From Thalassococcus profundi (GTDB lineage Bacteria > Pseudomonadota > Alphaproteobacteria > Rhodobacterales > Rhodobacteraceae), in the NCBI RefSeq assembly GCF_003344785.1, contig NZ_QPMK01000006.1:186001-250000 (forward strand): a DNA stretch of 64,000 nucleotides, written 5' to 3'. A model generated the notes under the pieces. The model was given only the letters and a program-made list of their open reading frames with translations, ran no database searches and was not told the DNA's origin. Of this stretch, positions 43,532 through 53,246 are shown one piece after another. A program made the translations under genes and the position numbers. Each line of letters begins with the position of its first letter. The first letter of the stretch is position 1.

Positions 43532-44212
43532 ATGACCTTTGACCGTTCCATCAAGATCGCCCCGTCGATCCTCTCGGCCGATTTCGCCAACTTCGGACAG
43601 GAGATCCAGGCGATCGAGGCGCAGGGCGCGGACTGGGTCCATGTCGACGTGATGGACGGGCATTTCGTGCCGAACCTCACCTTCGGCCCGGCGCTCTGCA
43701 AGGCGATCCGCCCGCACATCAAGACCGTGATGGACGTGCACCTGATGATCTCCCCGGTCGATCCCTATATCGACGCCTATGCCCAGGCCGGCGCGGATGT
43801 GCTGACCGCGCATCTCGAGGCCGGGCCGCACACGCACCGCACGCTGCAGGCGATCCGCGCGGCGGGCTGCAAGGCCGGCCTCGCGCTCAATCCCGGCACG
43901 CCGGTCGAGGCGGCGGCGCCGCTGCTGGGCCTCTGCGATCTGGTTTGCGTGATGACCGTGAACCCCGGTTTCGGCGGGCAATCCTTCATCCACAGCCAGG
44001 TCGACCAGGTCCGGCGCCTGCGCGCGCTGATCGGCGACCGCCCCGTGCATATCGAGATCGACGGCGGTGTCGATCCGTCCACGGCGCCCGCGGTGGTTGC
44101 GGCGGGCGCGAACGTGCTGGTCGCGGGCTCGGCGGTGTTCCGAGGCGGGTCGGTGGCCGATCCCGCGCCCTATGGCACCAACATGCGCGCGATCCGCGAC
44201 GCGGTGGCCTGA
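43532..44212 (+). CDS. rpe: Ribulose-phosphate 3-epimerase
   Basis: Interconverts ribulose-5-phosphate and xylulose-5-phosphate in the pentose phosphate and Calvin pathways. The 226-residue TIM barrel has all family blocks: IAPSILSADFANFGQE, DWVHVDVMDGHFVPNLTFGP (residues about 32-51), VMDVHLMI, VMTVNPGFGGQSFI and EIDGGVDPSTAP. The start at 43532 follows GGAG eight bases upstream. gph starts 2 bp after the stop. Confidence 0.95.
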   Translation: MTFDRSIKIAPSILSADFANFGQEIQAIEAQGADWVHVDVMDGHFVPNLTFGPALCKAIRPHIKTVMDVHLMISPVDPYIDAYAQAGADVLTAHLEAGPHTHRTLQAIRAAGCKAGLALNPGTPVEAAAPLLGLCDLVCVMTVNPGFGGQSFIHSQVDQVRRLRALIGDRPVHIEIDGGVDPSTAPAVVAAGANVLVAGSAVFRGGSVADPAPYGTNMRAIRDAVA

Positions 44213-44214
44213 GC

Positions 44215-44865
44215 GTGGCGTCGGTTGCGGTTGTCTTCGACCTCGACGGCACGCTGATCGACAGCGCGCCGGACATTCGCGGCATCGCCAATACGCTGCT
44301 TGCGGCGCGCGACCTGCCGCCGCTGGACCTGGCCGAAACCGTCAGTTTCATCGGCAGCGGGGCGGGCGTCTTCATCGAGCGGATGCGCGCCGCGCGGGGC
44401 ATTCCGGACAGCGCGCATCGAGCACTGCTTGAAGAGTTCATCGACCGGTACGAGGGCGCCGTGGAGCTGACGCAGGTCTATCCTGGCGTAAGGAGCGCGC
44501 TGGCGGCCCTGACCGGGGCCGGCCATCCGCTCGCGATCTGCACCAACAAGCCCGAAGCCCCTGCCCGCAGCGTGCTCGCGCATTTCGGCCTGCTCGACCG
44601 GTTCGCGGCCGTGGTCGGCGGTGACAGCCTGCCGGTGCGCAAACCCGATCCGGGGCCGCTTCTGGAGTGTCTGCGGCGGTTGGACACCGACCGGTGCCTC
44701 TACGTGGGCGACAGCGAGGTCGACGCAGAGACCGCCCAAGCTGCCCGGCTGCCCTTCTTTCTCTACACCCATGGCTATCGCAAGACCGGGGTCACAGAGA
44801 TCGCGCCCGCCGCAGCCTTCGACCATTTCAGCGCCCTGCCGGGGCTGGTGGCAAAGGCGGGCTGA
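44215..44865 (+). CDS. gph: Phosphoglycolate phosphatase (HAD family)
   Basis: Dephosphorylates 2-phosphoglycolate. The 216-residue HAD hydrolase has motif I VFDLDGTLIDSAPDI, motif II in AICTNKPEAPARSVL, the lysine of VRKPDPGPLLECL, and motif III YVGDSEVDAETA. The start is taken at a GTG at 44215, two bases after the rpe stop. The rpe-gph arrangement supports the assignment; related HAD phosphatases cannot be fully excluded. Confidence 0.88.
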   Translation: MASVAVVFDLDGTLIDSAPDIRGIANTLLAARDLPPLDLAETVSFIGSGAGVFIERMRAARGIPDSAHRALLEEFIDRYEGAVELTQVYPGVRSALAALTGAGHPLAICTNKPEAPARSVLAHFGLLDRFAAVVGGDSLPVRKPDPGPLLECLRRLDTDRCLYVGDSEVDAETAQAARLPFFLYTHGYRKTGVTEIAPAAAFDHFSALPGLVAKAG

Positions 44866-44965
44866 GGCTAGCGATCCGGCGGCGATCTCTTGCCGCACGG
44901 GCAATCTGCGATCTGGTCAACGCCCATGGATCGGCTAGGCTGTCTCAAGGCACAGGGGGCAGCGG

Positions 44966-45451
44966 ATGGCAGACACCGACGATATGCGCGCGGGCGAAAA
45001 GCGGGTCGACCTTGCCCCGCCAGCCGATGCGGTCCTCCGCTTCATAGGCCATATCGAAACACCCTTCACCTCCCGCGACCTTTGTCCGCGTCAGGGCCGC
45101 ATCGACGGACCCGAGTGCGTGCTGCACCTGGCGCCGGAATGGGTCCCTGCGCTGCGCGGGATCGAGGCATACGAGATGGTCGAAGTGCTTTACTGGCTGC
45201 ACGAATCGCGGCGCGACCTGGTGCTGCAGAGCCCGAAATCCGACGGTGAGACACGCGGCACCTTCGCCCTGCGCTCCCCGGTGCGGCCCAATCCGATCGG
45301 CACGGCGCATGTGCGGCTGATCCGCGTTGACGGACCGCGCGTCACGGTGCGGGGGCTCGATTGCCTGAACGCCACGCCGCTCATCGACCTGAAGCCCGAC
45401 CGCTGCGCCTATTCCCCGGCGGCGCCGGAGAAGCCGACGGCGACGGGATGA
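44966..45451 (+). CDS. trmO: tRNA (N6-threonylcarbamoyladenosine37-N6)-methyltransferase TrmO-like
   Basis: TrmO methylates t6A37 in certain tRNAs. The 161-residue protein has the TsaA/TrmO beta-barrel blocks FIGHIETPFTSRDLCPRQG, GIEAYEMVEVLYWLHESRRDL and the signature RPNPIGTAHVRLIRVDG, then LDCLNATPLIDLKPD. It is shorter than E. coli TrmO, lacking its C-terminal domain, as is common in alphaproteobacteria. The start at 44966 follows AGGGGGCAGCGG. Confidence 0.85.
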   Translation: MADTDDMRAGEKRVDLAPPADAVLRFIGHIETPFTSRDLCPRQGRIDGPECVLHLAPEWVPALRGIEAYEMVEVLYWLHESRRDLVLQSPKSDGETRGTFALRSPVRPNPIGTAHVRLIRVDGPRVTVRGLDCLNATPLIDLKPDRCAYSPAAPEKPTATG

Positions 45452-45634
45452 CGGGGCAGGTGCTGAAAAAGCAGGCAGAATGCGCCGTGACACGGGCCGG
45501 GCGCATGATATTTCAGCGCGGCGCTTGTCTCTGTCCCGCGGGGTGTGCTGGCATCTGCCCGGGGCCTCCGGCCCTTTGCATGCGCTTTGACAGCCCAGGA
45601 GAGAACCGCCATTCCCTTTGACCGCGCCCCAGCC

Positions 45635-46438
45635 GTGACCGACAGCAACCGCGCCCGCGGATGCGGGCATCTGCGCGTGGGTCGGCGCGGAGTGGCCTCG
45701 GTCCTGCGCGACCTGTCGCAGTCCGGATCGGGCAAGCTGCTGTTTCCACGGCACGGGACAGGCGCGTTGCAGGCGGTCTGGCTCAACACCGCGGGCGGCA
45801 TCACCGGCGGCGACCGGTTCGCGCTGTCGGCAGAGGCAGAGACCGGCGCGGCGCTGTCGCTGACCACCCAGGCGGCGGAACGCATCTATCGCGCCCAGCC
45901 CGGCGCGCCGGGCGAGGTTCACACGGTGCTGACCGCCGGCGCGGGCGCGCGCATCGAATGGCTGCCGCAGGAGACCATTTTGTTCGACGGCGCCGCGCTC
46001 GACCGGCGCCTCGACATCCGCATGACGGCGGATGCGCGGGTGCTGGCCTGTGAAACGCTGCTGTTCGGCCGCGCGGCCATGGGCGAGGTGGTGCACCGGC
46101 TGTCGTTCCGGGACAGGATCGACCTGCGCGTGGATGGCCGGCTCGCCTTTGCCGACCGCCTGCGGCTCGACGGCGATGCGGCGGCGGCGCTCACCCGCTG
46201 CGGCGTCGCGGACGGGGCGCATGCCATGGCCTCGGTGCTGCTCGCGGCACCGGGGGCCGAGACCTATCTGGACCCGCTGCGCGCGATCCTGCCGCGGACC
46301 GCCGGCGTCAGCGCCCCGGACCGGTCCATCCTCTTCCTGCGGCTCGTGGCTCCCGACGGGTTCGAGCTGCGCCGTCACCTCATCCCGGTCCTGCGCCTGC
46401 TCTCGGGCGCGGACTTGCCCAGACCCTGGACGCTCTGA
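45635..46438 (+). CDS. ureD: Urease accessory protein UreD
   Basis: UreD with UreF and UreG delivers nickel to the urease apoenzyme. The frame contains the family blocks [54 protein letters not shown] and [14 protein letters not shown]. The start is unclear. The feature begins at the GTG at 45635, which lacks a Shine-Dalgarno. A strong AGGAGAG (45597-45603) sits eight bases before an ATT codon at 45611 in the same frame (IPFDRAPAV). The frame is open back to a GTG at 45545. It ends one base before the ureA ATG. Confidence 0.88.
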   Translation: MTDSNRARGCGHLRVGRRGVASVLRDLSQSGSGKLLFPRHGTGALQAVWLNTAGGITGGDRFALSAEAETGAALSLTTQAAERIYRAQPGAPGEVHTVLTAGAGARIEWLPQETILFDGAALDRRLDIRMTADARVLACETLLFGRAAMGEVVHRLSFRDRIDLRVDGRLAFADRLRLDGDAAAALTRCGVADGAHAMASVLLAAPGAETYLDPLRAILPRTAGVSAPDRSILFLRLVAPDGFELRRHLIPVLRLLSGADLPRPWTL

Positions 46439-46439
46439 C

Positions 46440-46742
46440 ATGCAACTGACCCCCCGCGAAAAAGACAAGCTGATGGTGGCCATGGCCGCCGAGATCGCCC
46501 GCAAGCGTCTGGCGCGGGGCGTGAAGCTCAACCACCCCGAGGCCATTGCGCTCATCACCGACGCGGTGGTCGAGGGCGCGCGCGACGGGCGGTCGGTCTC
46601 CGAGATGATGCAGGCAGGTGCGCAGGTCGTCACCCGCGACCAGTGCATGGAGGGCGTGCCCGAGATGATCCACGAGGTGCAGGTCGAGGCGACCTTTCCC
46701 GACGGCACCAAGCTTGTCACCGTTCACAACCCGATCCGCTGA
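46440..46742 (+). CDS. ureA: Urease subunit gamma
   Basis: The 100-residue gamma subunit of urease, which hydrolyses urea to ammonia and carbamate. Sequence blocks [60 protein letters not shown] and [10 protein letters not shown] are diagnostic. It starts directly after the ureD stop. A small membrane-protein gene separates it from ureB. Confidence 0.97.
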   Translation: MQLTPREKDKLMVAMAAEIARKRLARGVKLNHPEAIALITDAVVEGARDGRSVSEMMQAGAQVVTRDQCMEGVPEMIHEVQVEATFPDGTKLVTVHNPIR

Positions 46743-46758
46743 CTTTGAAAGGACTCCG

Positions 46759-46944
46759 ATGATGACCCGTTTCTTTCCTCTGACCGCTACCCTGCTGGCC
46801 GCGGGCCCGGCGCTGGCCCATCCCGGCGCGCATCTGCATCCGCATGACGGGGCGTCCTGGCTCGCGGTGGCGGGCGGACTGGCGGTGATCGCTCTCGCCG
46901 GGGGTCTTGCCGTGGCGCGGCAGCGCGGGCGCGCCCGCAAATGA
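46759..46944 (+). CDS. Small His-rich membrane protein in the urease cluster
   Basis: A 61-residue protein. Residues 1-20 form a signal-peptide-like segment ending ALA; then comes a short His-rich stretch, [11 protein letters not shown] (21-31); then one hydrophobic helix ([20 protein letters not shown], residues 33-52) and a basic C-terminus RQRGRARK. The start at 46759 follows GAAAGGACTCC; a second ATG is at 46762. It overlaps ureB by 4 bp (ATGA), so translation is coupled. Function unknown; the four histidines may bind metal, but that is a guess. Confidence 0.72.
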   Translation: MMTRFFPLTATLLAAGPALAHPGAHLHPHDGASWLAVAGGLAVIALAGGLAVARQRGRARK

Positions 46945-47246
46945 TCCCCGGAGAGCTCTTTCCCGCGCCGGGCGATCTCACGCTCAACACCGGGCGCGAA
47001 CCGGTGACGGTCATGGTGGCCAACACCGGCGACCGCCCGGTGCAGGTCGGCAGCCACTACCACTTTGCCGAGGCGAACGCCGCGCTCGACTTCGACCGGG
47101 ACGCGGCGCGGGGCAAGCGGCTCGACATCGCCGCGGGCACCGCGGTGCGGTTCGAACCGGGCCAGCGGCGCGAGGTGACGCTGGTCGACATGGCCGGTGC
47201 GCGCAGGATCTACGGGTTCAACCAGGCGGTGATGGGCGCGCTCTGA
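46941..47246 (+). CDS. ureB: Urease subunit beta
   Basis: The 101-residue beta subunit of urease. [58 protein letters not shown] and [12 protein letters not shown] are diagnostic. It overlaps the small membrane-protein gene by 4 bp. Three further genes separate it from ureC, an expanded layout often seen in Rhodobacterales urease clusters. Confidence 0.97.
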   Translation: MIPGELFPAPGDLTLNTGREPVTVMVANTGDRPVQVGSHYHFAEANAALDFDRDAARGKRLDIAAGTAVRFEPGQRREVTLVDMAGARRIYGFNQAVMGAL

Positions 47247-47279
47247 GCGGGCCGTTGCGAGAGACAGAGGGAGACGAAG

Positions 47280-47567
47280 ATGAATTGGCGCGTGAAACCC
47301 TACGACCTGACCGCAGCCTATTGCACGCTGGCGGGGCGGATGATCGAACAGCAGCTGCGCATGGCCAAGGTCGTCATGGACCACACCTGGCGCAGCCATC
47401 TGACCTTTGCCGGACTGGCGCCGGTGACCCGGCCCAAAGCCGTGACGCTGCGCCGGCGCAGCGCCGAGATCAGCGAACTGCGCCCCGGCACCGCGAAACC
47501 GCATCGCGCGCCCTCGGCCCCGCCGCCTATGCCGGAGCGTCTGCCGCGAACGGGGTCGGAGGCCTGA
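47280..47567 (+). CDS. Hypothetical protein between ureB and ureC
   Basis: A 95-residue protein. The first half is helical (YDLTAAYCTLAGRMIEQQLR and MAKVVMDHTW); the second half is basic and proline-rich (APSAPPPMPERLPR). The start at 47280 follows GAGGGAGACGAAG. It shares a loose pattern with the protein at 48039-48359 (P-Y/F-D-L followed by a helix with Met/Ala), but the similarity is weak. No family recognised. It ends 3 bp before the AhpD-like gene, so it belongs to the urease operon. Confidence 0.6.
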   Translation: MNWRVKPYDLTAAYCTLAGRMIEQQLRMAKVVMDHTWRSHLTFAGLAPVTRPKAVTLRRRSAEISELRPGTAKPHRAPSAPPPMPERLPRTGSEA

Positions 47568-47570
47568 TCC

Positions 47571-47978
47571 ATGGCGACCCTGCCTCTTTTGTCCGATGCC
47601 GATCTGACGCCCGAAGCGCGGGCGGTCTTCGACGACATCCGCGCTACCCGCGGGTCGGATTTCATCAACAATTTCTGGCGCGCGCTGGCCCACGACCCGG
47701 CGCTGCTGGCGGCGACCTGGGACCGGCTCAAGGTGGTGATGGGGCCGGGGACGCTCGATCCGCTGGTCAAGGAGATGCTCTACATCGCCGTGTCGGTGAC
47801 AAACGGATGCAGCTATTGCGTCCATTCCCACACCGCCGCGGCGCGGGCCAAGGGCATGACCGACGCCCAGCACACCGAGATGCTGGCGGTGATCGCCATG
47901 GCGGCGCAGACCAACGCGCTCGCCACGGCCACGCAGGTGCCGGTAGATGCCGCGTTCGACGCGGGCGCGCCGACGTGA
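47571..47978 (+). CDS. Carboxymuconolactone decarboxylase (AhpD-like) family protein
   Basis: A 135-residue all-helical protein of the CMD/AhpD family. The redox motif is NGCSYCVHSHTAAARAKG (CxxC then H, residues about 81-98), which in AhpD-type proteins acts as a peroxidase or disulfide reductase. It is not a lactone decarboxylase by motif. The family often appears in Rhodobacterales gene clusters as a small redox protein. Its relation to urease is unknown. Confidence 0.83.
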   Translation: MATLPLLSDADLTPEARAVFDDIRATRGSDFINNFWRALAHDPALLAATWDRLKVVMGPGTLDPLVKEMLYIAVSVTNGCSYCVHSHTAAARAKGMTDAQHTEMLAVIAMAAQTNALATATQVPVDAAFDAGAPT

Positions 47979-48038
47979 CATGGGACAGACAACCGGTTTC
48001 CGCGGGTCAGGCCGCATTTTCAAAGGTGAGACGACGGT

Positions 48039-48359
48039 ATGAAACGCACAACCATGGTCACCCCGTTCGACCTCTGGGGCGCATCACTTCAGATGGGATA
48101 CCTCCTGGCCGAGGCACAGTCGGTCATCGCCATGCGCCTCTGGGGCATGGCCGGGGTCTGGAACGTCACCGCATCGGAACGAACGCGGATGGTGGATGAA
48201 AAGCCCGCCGCTCTGACCCAGTCGGCGATGAATGCGGCCTTTGCCGCGATGCGTGGCGAACGGCCCGACCAGATCGTGACCTCGGCGATCCGGCCGCTGC
48301 GCGCCAAGACCCGCAGCAACGCCCGCCGCCTCGCCAAGCGCGGATTGAAACTGAAGTAA
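48039..48359 (+). CDS. Phasin-like small helical protein in the urease cluster
   Basis: A 106-residue, Met- and Ala-rich helical protein ([40 protein letters not shown]), ending in a basic tail [17 protein letters not shown]. Similar short proteins in Rhodobacterales are sometimes labelled phasin-like or, misleadingly, antifreeze protein. No catalytic motif. It is 10 bp from ureC, so it is probably in the urease operon. Role unknown. Confidence 0.62.
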   Translation: MKRTTMVTPFDLWGASLQMGYLLAEAQSVIAMRLWGMAGVWNVTASERTRMVDEKPAALTQSAMNAAFAAMRGERPDQIVTSAIRPLRAKTRSNARRLAKRGLKLK

Positions 48360-48369
48360 GGATTTCGCC

Positions 48370-50118
<1,749 letters not shown>

Positions 50119-50381
50119 GTGCGGATCACGGTAGGAACTCCGGGATGACTTTCTGGCTCAGGCAAACGGGAAAATGACGACGATGGTTTCCAGCCAAGTT
50201 TCGCACGATGCACCCGGCCGGGCGTCCCGCGCGCAACATCGCGTAGAGACAGGCGAAACCCCGCCTGCAGCCATGCAAATGCTGCATTGCGGCATTGCCG
50301 AACTCGGGGTTTTGGATCGTTCACAAACTGCCTACTTCCTGTGCAACAGCAACGACGAAGCAAGCACAAGGACGGCTTCAA

Positions 50382-50603
50382 ATGGCACATGCCGCAACAT
50401 ATCCCGACGTCTACCCCAAGGCGGGCGTCTTCACCCGACTGAACGCATGGTTCTTTGCAACCATGGAGAAAATCGCAGAGAACAACCCGCGCATCCGCCG
50501 CGTGCGCAAGCTCGAAGCGCTGAGCGACGCGCAACTGGCCGCGCTGGGCATCCGCCGCGCGGACATCGTGCATCACGTTTTCCGCGACGCCTACTACCGC
50601 TGA
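50382..50603 (+). CDS. DUF1127 small protein
   Basis: A 73-residue protein whose C-terminal half is the arginine-rich DUF1127 domain (NPRIRRVRKLEALSDAQLAA then LGIRRADIVHHVF). DUF1127 proteins in Rhodobacter and Agrobacterium bind RNA and affect RNA turnover and nutrient responses. The start at 50382 follows AAGGACGG. It is 19 bp upstream of ureE, in the middle of the urease cluster, with a 263 bp gap behind it after ureC. That gap probably holds its own promoter. Confidence 0.82.
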   Translation: MAHAATYPDVYPKAGVFTRLNAWFFATMEKIAENNPRIRRVRKLEALSDAQLAALGIRRADIVHHVFRDAYYR

Positions 50604-50622
50604 CTTCGGTCCGGGGGCGCGC

Positions 50623-51117
50623 ATGAGCGCCCCCGACCTCACCGCGCGCCGCTACCACGGCCACGCGCATGCCGCACCCGCCGGGCGGGCGGTGCTCGAC
50701 TACGAATCGCGGTTCCTGCGCCGCAAGGTCCTGACGCTCGAAGACGGCCGCCGCCTGCTGGCGGACCTGCCGCAGACCACATCTCTGGACCATGGCGGCG
50801 TGCTCATTGCCGAGGACGGCAGCGAAATCGCCATCGTCGCGGCGCCCGAGCCGCTTTTGCAGGTGACCGGCACCGACCTTCCGCGCATCGCCTGGCACAT
50901 CGGCAACCGCCACACCCCCTGCCAGATCGAATCGGACCGCCTGCTGATCCAGCGCGACCACGTCATCGCCGACATGCTGCGTCGCATCGGCGCCGAAGTC
51001 ATCGAGTTGATCGAGCCTTTCACCCCCGAGGGCGGCGCCTATGGTCACGGCCGCACCCATGGCCACGACCATTCGCACAGTCACGGTCCCGAGGGTCATG
51101 CGCACAGCCATGACTGA
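50623..51117 (+). CDS. ureE: Urease accessory protein UreE
   Basis: Nickel-binding metallochaperone. The 164-residue protein has the UreE N-terminal barrel (RRKVLTLEDGRRLLADLP), the conserved nickel-binding histidine in IAWHIGNRHTPCQIE, and a His-rich C-terminal tail (HGRTHGHDHSHSHG...). The tail provides extra nickel-binding capacity. It overlaps ureF by 8 bp. Confidence 0.95.
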   Translation: MSAPDLTARRYHGHAHAAPAGRAVLDYESRFLRRKVLTLEDGRRLLADLPQTTSLDHGGVLIAEDGSEIAIVAAPEPLLQVTGTDLPRIAWHIGNRHTPCQIESDRLLIQRDHVIADMLRRIGAEVIELIEPFTPEGGAYGHGRTHGHDHSHSHGPEGHAHSHD

Positions 51118-51739
51118 TCCGCATCTGACCCTGCACCAGCTTTTCTCCCCGGCCTTTCCGGTCGGGGCCTTCGCCTATTCGCACGGGCTGGAGACGGCGG
51201 TGCAGGAAGGCGGCGTCGGCGATGCCGCCGCCTTGCAGGCGTGGGTCGAGACCGTCTTGCGACATGGCGCGGGCTGGTCCGACGCGGTGCTGATGGCGCA
51301 GTCGATGGAGGGCGATCCCGAAGCGCTGTCGGATCTGGCGCTGGCGCTCTCGCCGTCGTCCGAGCGGCGGCTGGAAACGCTGCTGCAGGGCGCGGCCTTT
51401 GCCCGCACGGTCGCCGAGGTCTGGGGCGTCGACCTGCCGGACCTGGCCTACCCGGTGGCCGCGGGCCGTGCCGCGGCGCTGCTGGACCTGCCGGCGGACC
51501 CCGCGATCCGGCTCTACCTGCACGCCTTTGCCGCCAATCTCGTCGGCGCCGGCGTGCGGCTGGTCCCGCTGGGCCAGACCGACGGGCAGCGTATCGTGTC
51601 GGCTCTGGCGCCGCTCTGCGCGCAGCTTGCAGGCGCAGCCCTGCGGGCCGATCTCGACGACCTCGGCGGTTTCGCCCCGCTGGTGGATATTGCCAGCATG
51701 CGGCATGAAACTCTTTATTCCCGGCTGTTCCGATCCTGA
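51110..51739 (+). CDS. ureF: Urease accessory protein UreF
   Basis: UreF works with UreD and UreG in urease activation. The 209-residue helical protein has the family motifs [20 protein letters not shown] near the N-terminus, a central [20 protein letters not shown] and [15 protein letters not shown]-like segment (here [16 protein letters not shown]), and the C-terminal [18 protein letters not shown]-like end. The start at 51110 overlaps the ureE stop by 8 bp. Confidence 0.94.
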   Translation: MTDPHLTLHQLFSPAFPVGAFAYSHGLETAVQEGGVGDAAALQAWVETVLRHGAGWSDAVLMAQSMEGDPEALSDLALALSPSSERRLETLLQGAAFARTVAEVWGVDLPDLAYPVAAGRAAALLDLPADPAIRLYLHAFAANLVGAGVRLVPLGQTDGQRIVSALAPLCAQLAGAALRADLDDLGGFAPLVDIASMRHETLYSRLFRS

Positions 51740-51749
51740 GGAGACGATC

Positions 51750-52385
51750 ATGACATCCCCCAACGGACCTTTGCGCGTGGGCCTTGGCGGCCCGGTTGGC
51801 GCGGGCAAGACCACGCTGACGGCGGAACTGTGCCGCGCGCTGGGACACCGCCTGTCGATGGCGGTGGTGACCAACGACATTTACACGCAAGAGGATGCCG
51901 AGGCGCTGATGCGCATGCAGGTGCTGCCGCTGGAACGGATCCGCGGGGTCGAAACCGGCGGCTGCCCGCACACCGCGATCCGCGAGGATGCCTCGATCAA
52001 CCTCGCGGCCATTGCCGAGCTGAACGCGGCGATTCCCGACCTCGACCTGATCCTGATCGAGAGCGGCGGCGATAACCTCTCGGCCACGTTCTCGCCCGAG
52101 CTTGCCGACGTGACGATCTACGTGATCGACGTTGCCGCGGGCGAGGAAATCCCGCGCAAGGGCGGACCCGCGATAACCCGCTCGGACATCCTGGTGATCA
52201 ACAAGACCGATCTCGCGCCCCATGTCGGCGCGTCGCTCGAGGTGATGGAGCGGGACGCCACGCGGATGCGCGCCGGGCGGCCCTTCGTCTTTGCCGCCCT
52301 GCGCCATGGTGACGGTGTGGGGCGGATCGTCGATCTCCTGTCCGAGATCGGCGGACTGGCGCTGGAACGGACGGCGGCGGAATAG
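51750..52385 (+). CDS. ureG: Urease accessory GTPase UreG
   Basis: SIMIBI GTPase that drives nickel insertion into urease. The 211-residue protein has the P-loop [19 protein letters not shown] (residues about 13-31), the nickel-binding Cys-Pro-His motif in [15 protein letters not shown], the ESGGDNL switch II block and [18 protein letters not shown] complete set of ureDABCEFG is therefore present. Copy C of the two-hairpin repeat follows 21 bp after the stop. Confidence 0.96.
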   Translation: MTSPNGPLRVGLGGPVGAGKTTLTAELCRALGHRLSMAVVTNDIYTQEDAEALMRMQVLPLERIRGVETGGCPHTAIREDASINLAAIAELNAAIPDLDLILIESGGDNLSATFSPELADVTIYVIDVAAGEEIPRKGGPAITRSDILVINKTDLAPHVGASLEVMERDATRMRAGRPFVFAALRHGDGVGRIVDLLSEIGGLALERTAAE

Positions 52386-52406
52386 CCTCGGCTGCCGGCG
52401 CGAGGA

Positions 52407-52475
52407 AGCGCGCGTGCCGCGCGCTACGAGAGGCCAGCCTCTCGTGCTCTCCGAGGGTTATTGTGAACCGAAGAA
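52407..52475. repeat. Two-hairpin intergenic element, copy C
   Basis: Hairpin 1 (52407-52425) has 8 bp arms AGCGCGCG/CGCGCGCT. Hairpin 2 (52426-52445) directly abuts it, with arms ACGAGAGGC/GCCTCTCGT. Compared with copies A and B, the stem has changed from GAGAGAC/GTCTCTC to GAGAGGC/GCCTCTC: both sides of one base pair changed together. The tail is diverged (GCTCTCCGAGGGTTATTGTG then AACCGAAGAAGGG). It lies between ureG (plus) and the Asp/Glu racemase-like gene (minus), i.e. between convergent gene ends. Confidence 0.8.
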
Positions 52476-52508
52476 GGGCTGAACCTTCAGGAATGGGACG
52501 GTGCGCCG

Positions 52509-53246
52509 TCAATGGTCGCGGAAGAGGCGACCGAAGCCGGGCATGGCGTCGGTCATGCCGGCCAAGCGCAGCATGTGCCAGGCGATCACCTGGTTGCTCG
52601 ACAGGACCGGCAGACCGGTCCTGGCTTCGAGTTCCTCGATGAGGTCGAGGGTGCGCAGGTTGGTGCAGGACAGGAAAAGCGCGTCGATGCCGCCCCTGGG
52701 TGCGAGGGTTTCGCAGGCGGCCCGAATGGACTGCGGGGCGATGCGGACGACGCGTTCCTCGCGCGCCTCGTTGAAGCTGCCGAAGACCGGCGTGTCGATG
52801 CAGTTCTCTGACAGCACGCGGCGCAGGCGGTCCGACACCTCTGCGGTATAGGGCGACAGGATGCCCAGCCGGGTGATCTGCAGTCTTTGACAGGCGGCGA
52901 GCAGGGCGGTCAGCGGGTTGGTGACGTGATCCGTGGGCGCAGCGGCTCCCACCAGGTCCGCCACCCGGGCGGGGCCGATCACGGCGGCGCCCGAGGTGCA
53001 ACCGTAGCCGATCGCCGCGTAGCGTTGCATCTGTGGCAACAGCGCCGCCGAGGCGGGCAGGTCGCGGGCCATTTGGCCCAACGTCTCTTCGGTCACCTCG
53101 TCGCCGCTTGGCACGCGGCTCACCAGCAGGTTCACCGAGGCGGGAATGAGCTGGCGCAGGTCCCGTTCGAGGCTTTCGTCGGTCTGCAGGACGATCAGGC
53201 CCAGCCGCGCCTCGTCGGCCTGGATCAGCGTGTAGGGCATGTTCAT
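52509..53246 (-). CDS. Asp/Glu racemase or maleate isomerase-family protein (EutA-like)
   Basis: A 245-residue member of the Asp/Glu racemase superfamily with both catalytic cysteines: C83 in GYGCTSGAAVIG and C194 in FLSCTNLRTLDLI. The pattern and spacing fit the maleate isomerase/arylmalonate decarboxylase subgroup, which also includes EutA of ectoine catabolism. No other ectoine-degradation gene of the doe/eut set is clearly present, so EutA function is only a possibility. It is the last gene of a three-gene operon, overlapping the M24 gene by 4 bp (ATGA). Confidence 0.8.
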   Translation of the reverse strand: MNMPYTLIQADEARLGLIVLQTDESLERDLRQLIPASVNLLVSRVPSGDEVTEETLGQMARDLPASAALLPQMQRYAAIGYGCTSGAAVIGPARVADLVGAAAPTDHVTNPLTALLAACQRLQITRLGILSPYTAEVSDRLRRVLSENCIDTPVFGSFNEAREERVVRIAPQSIRAACETLAPRGGIDALFLSCTNLRTLDLIEELEARTGLPVLSSNQVIAWHMLRLAGMTDAMPGFGRLFRDH

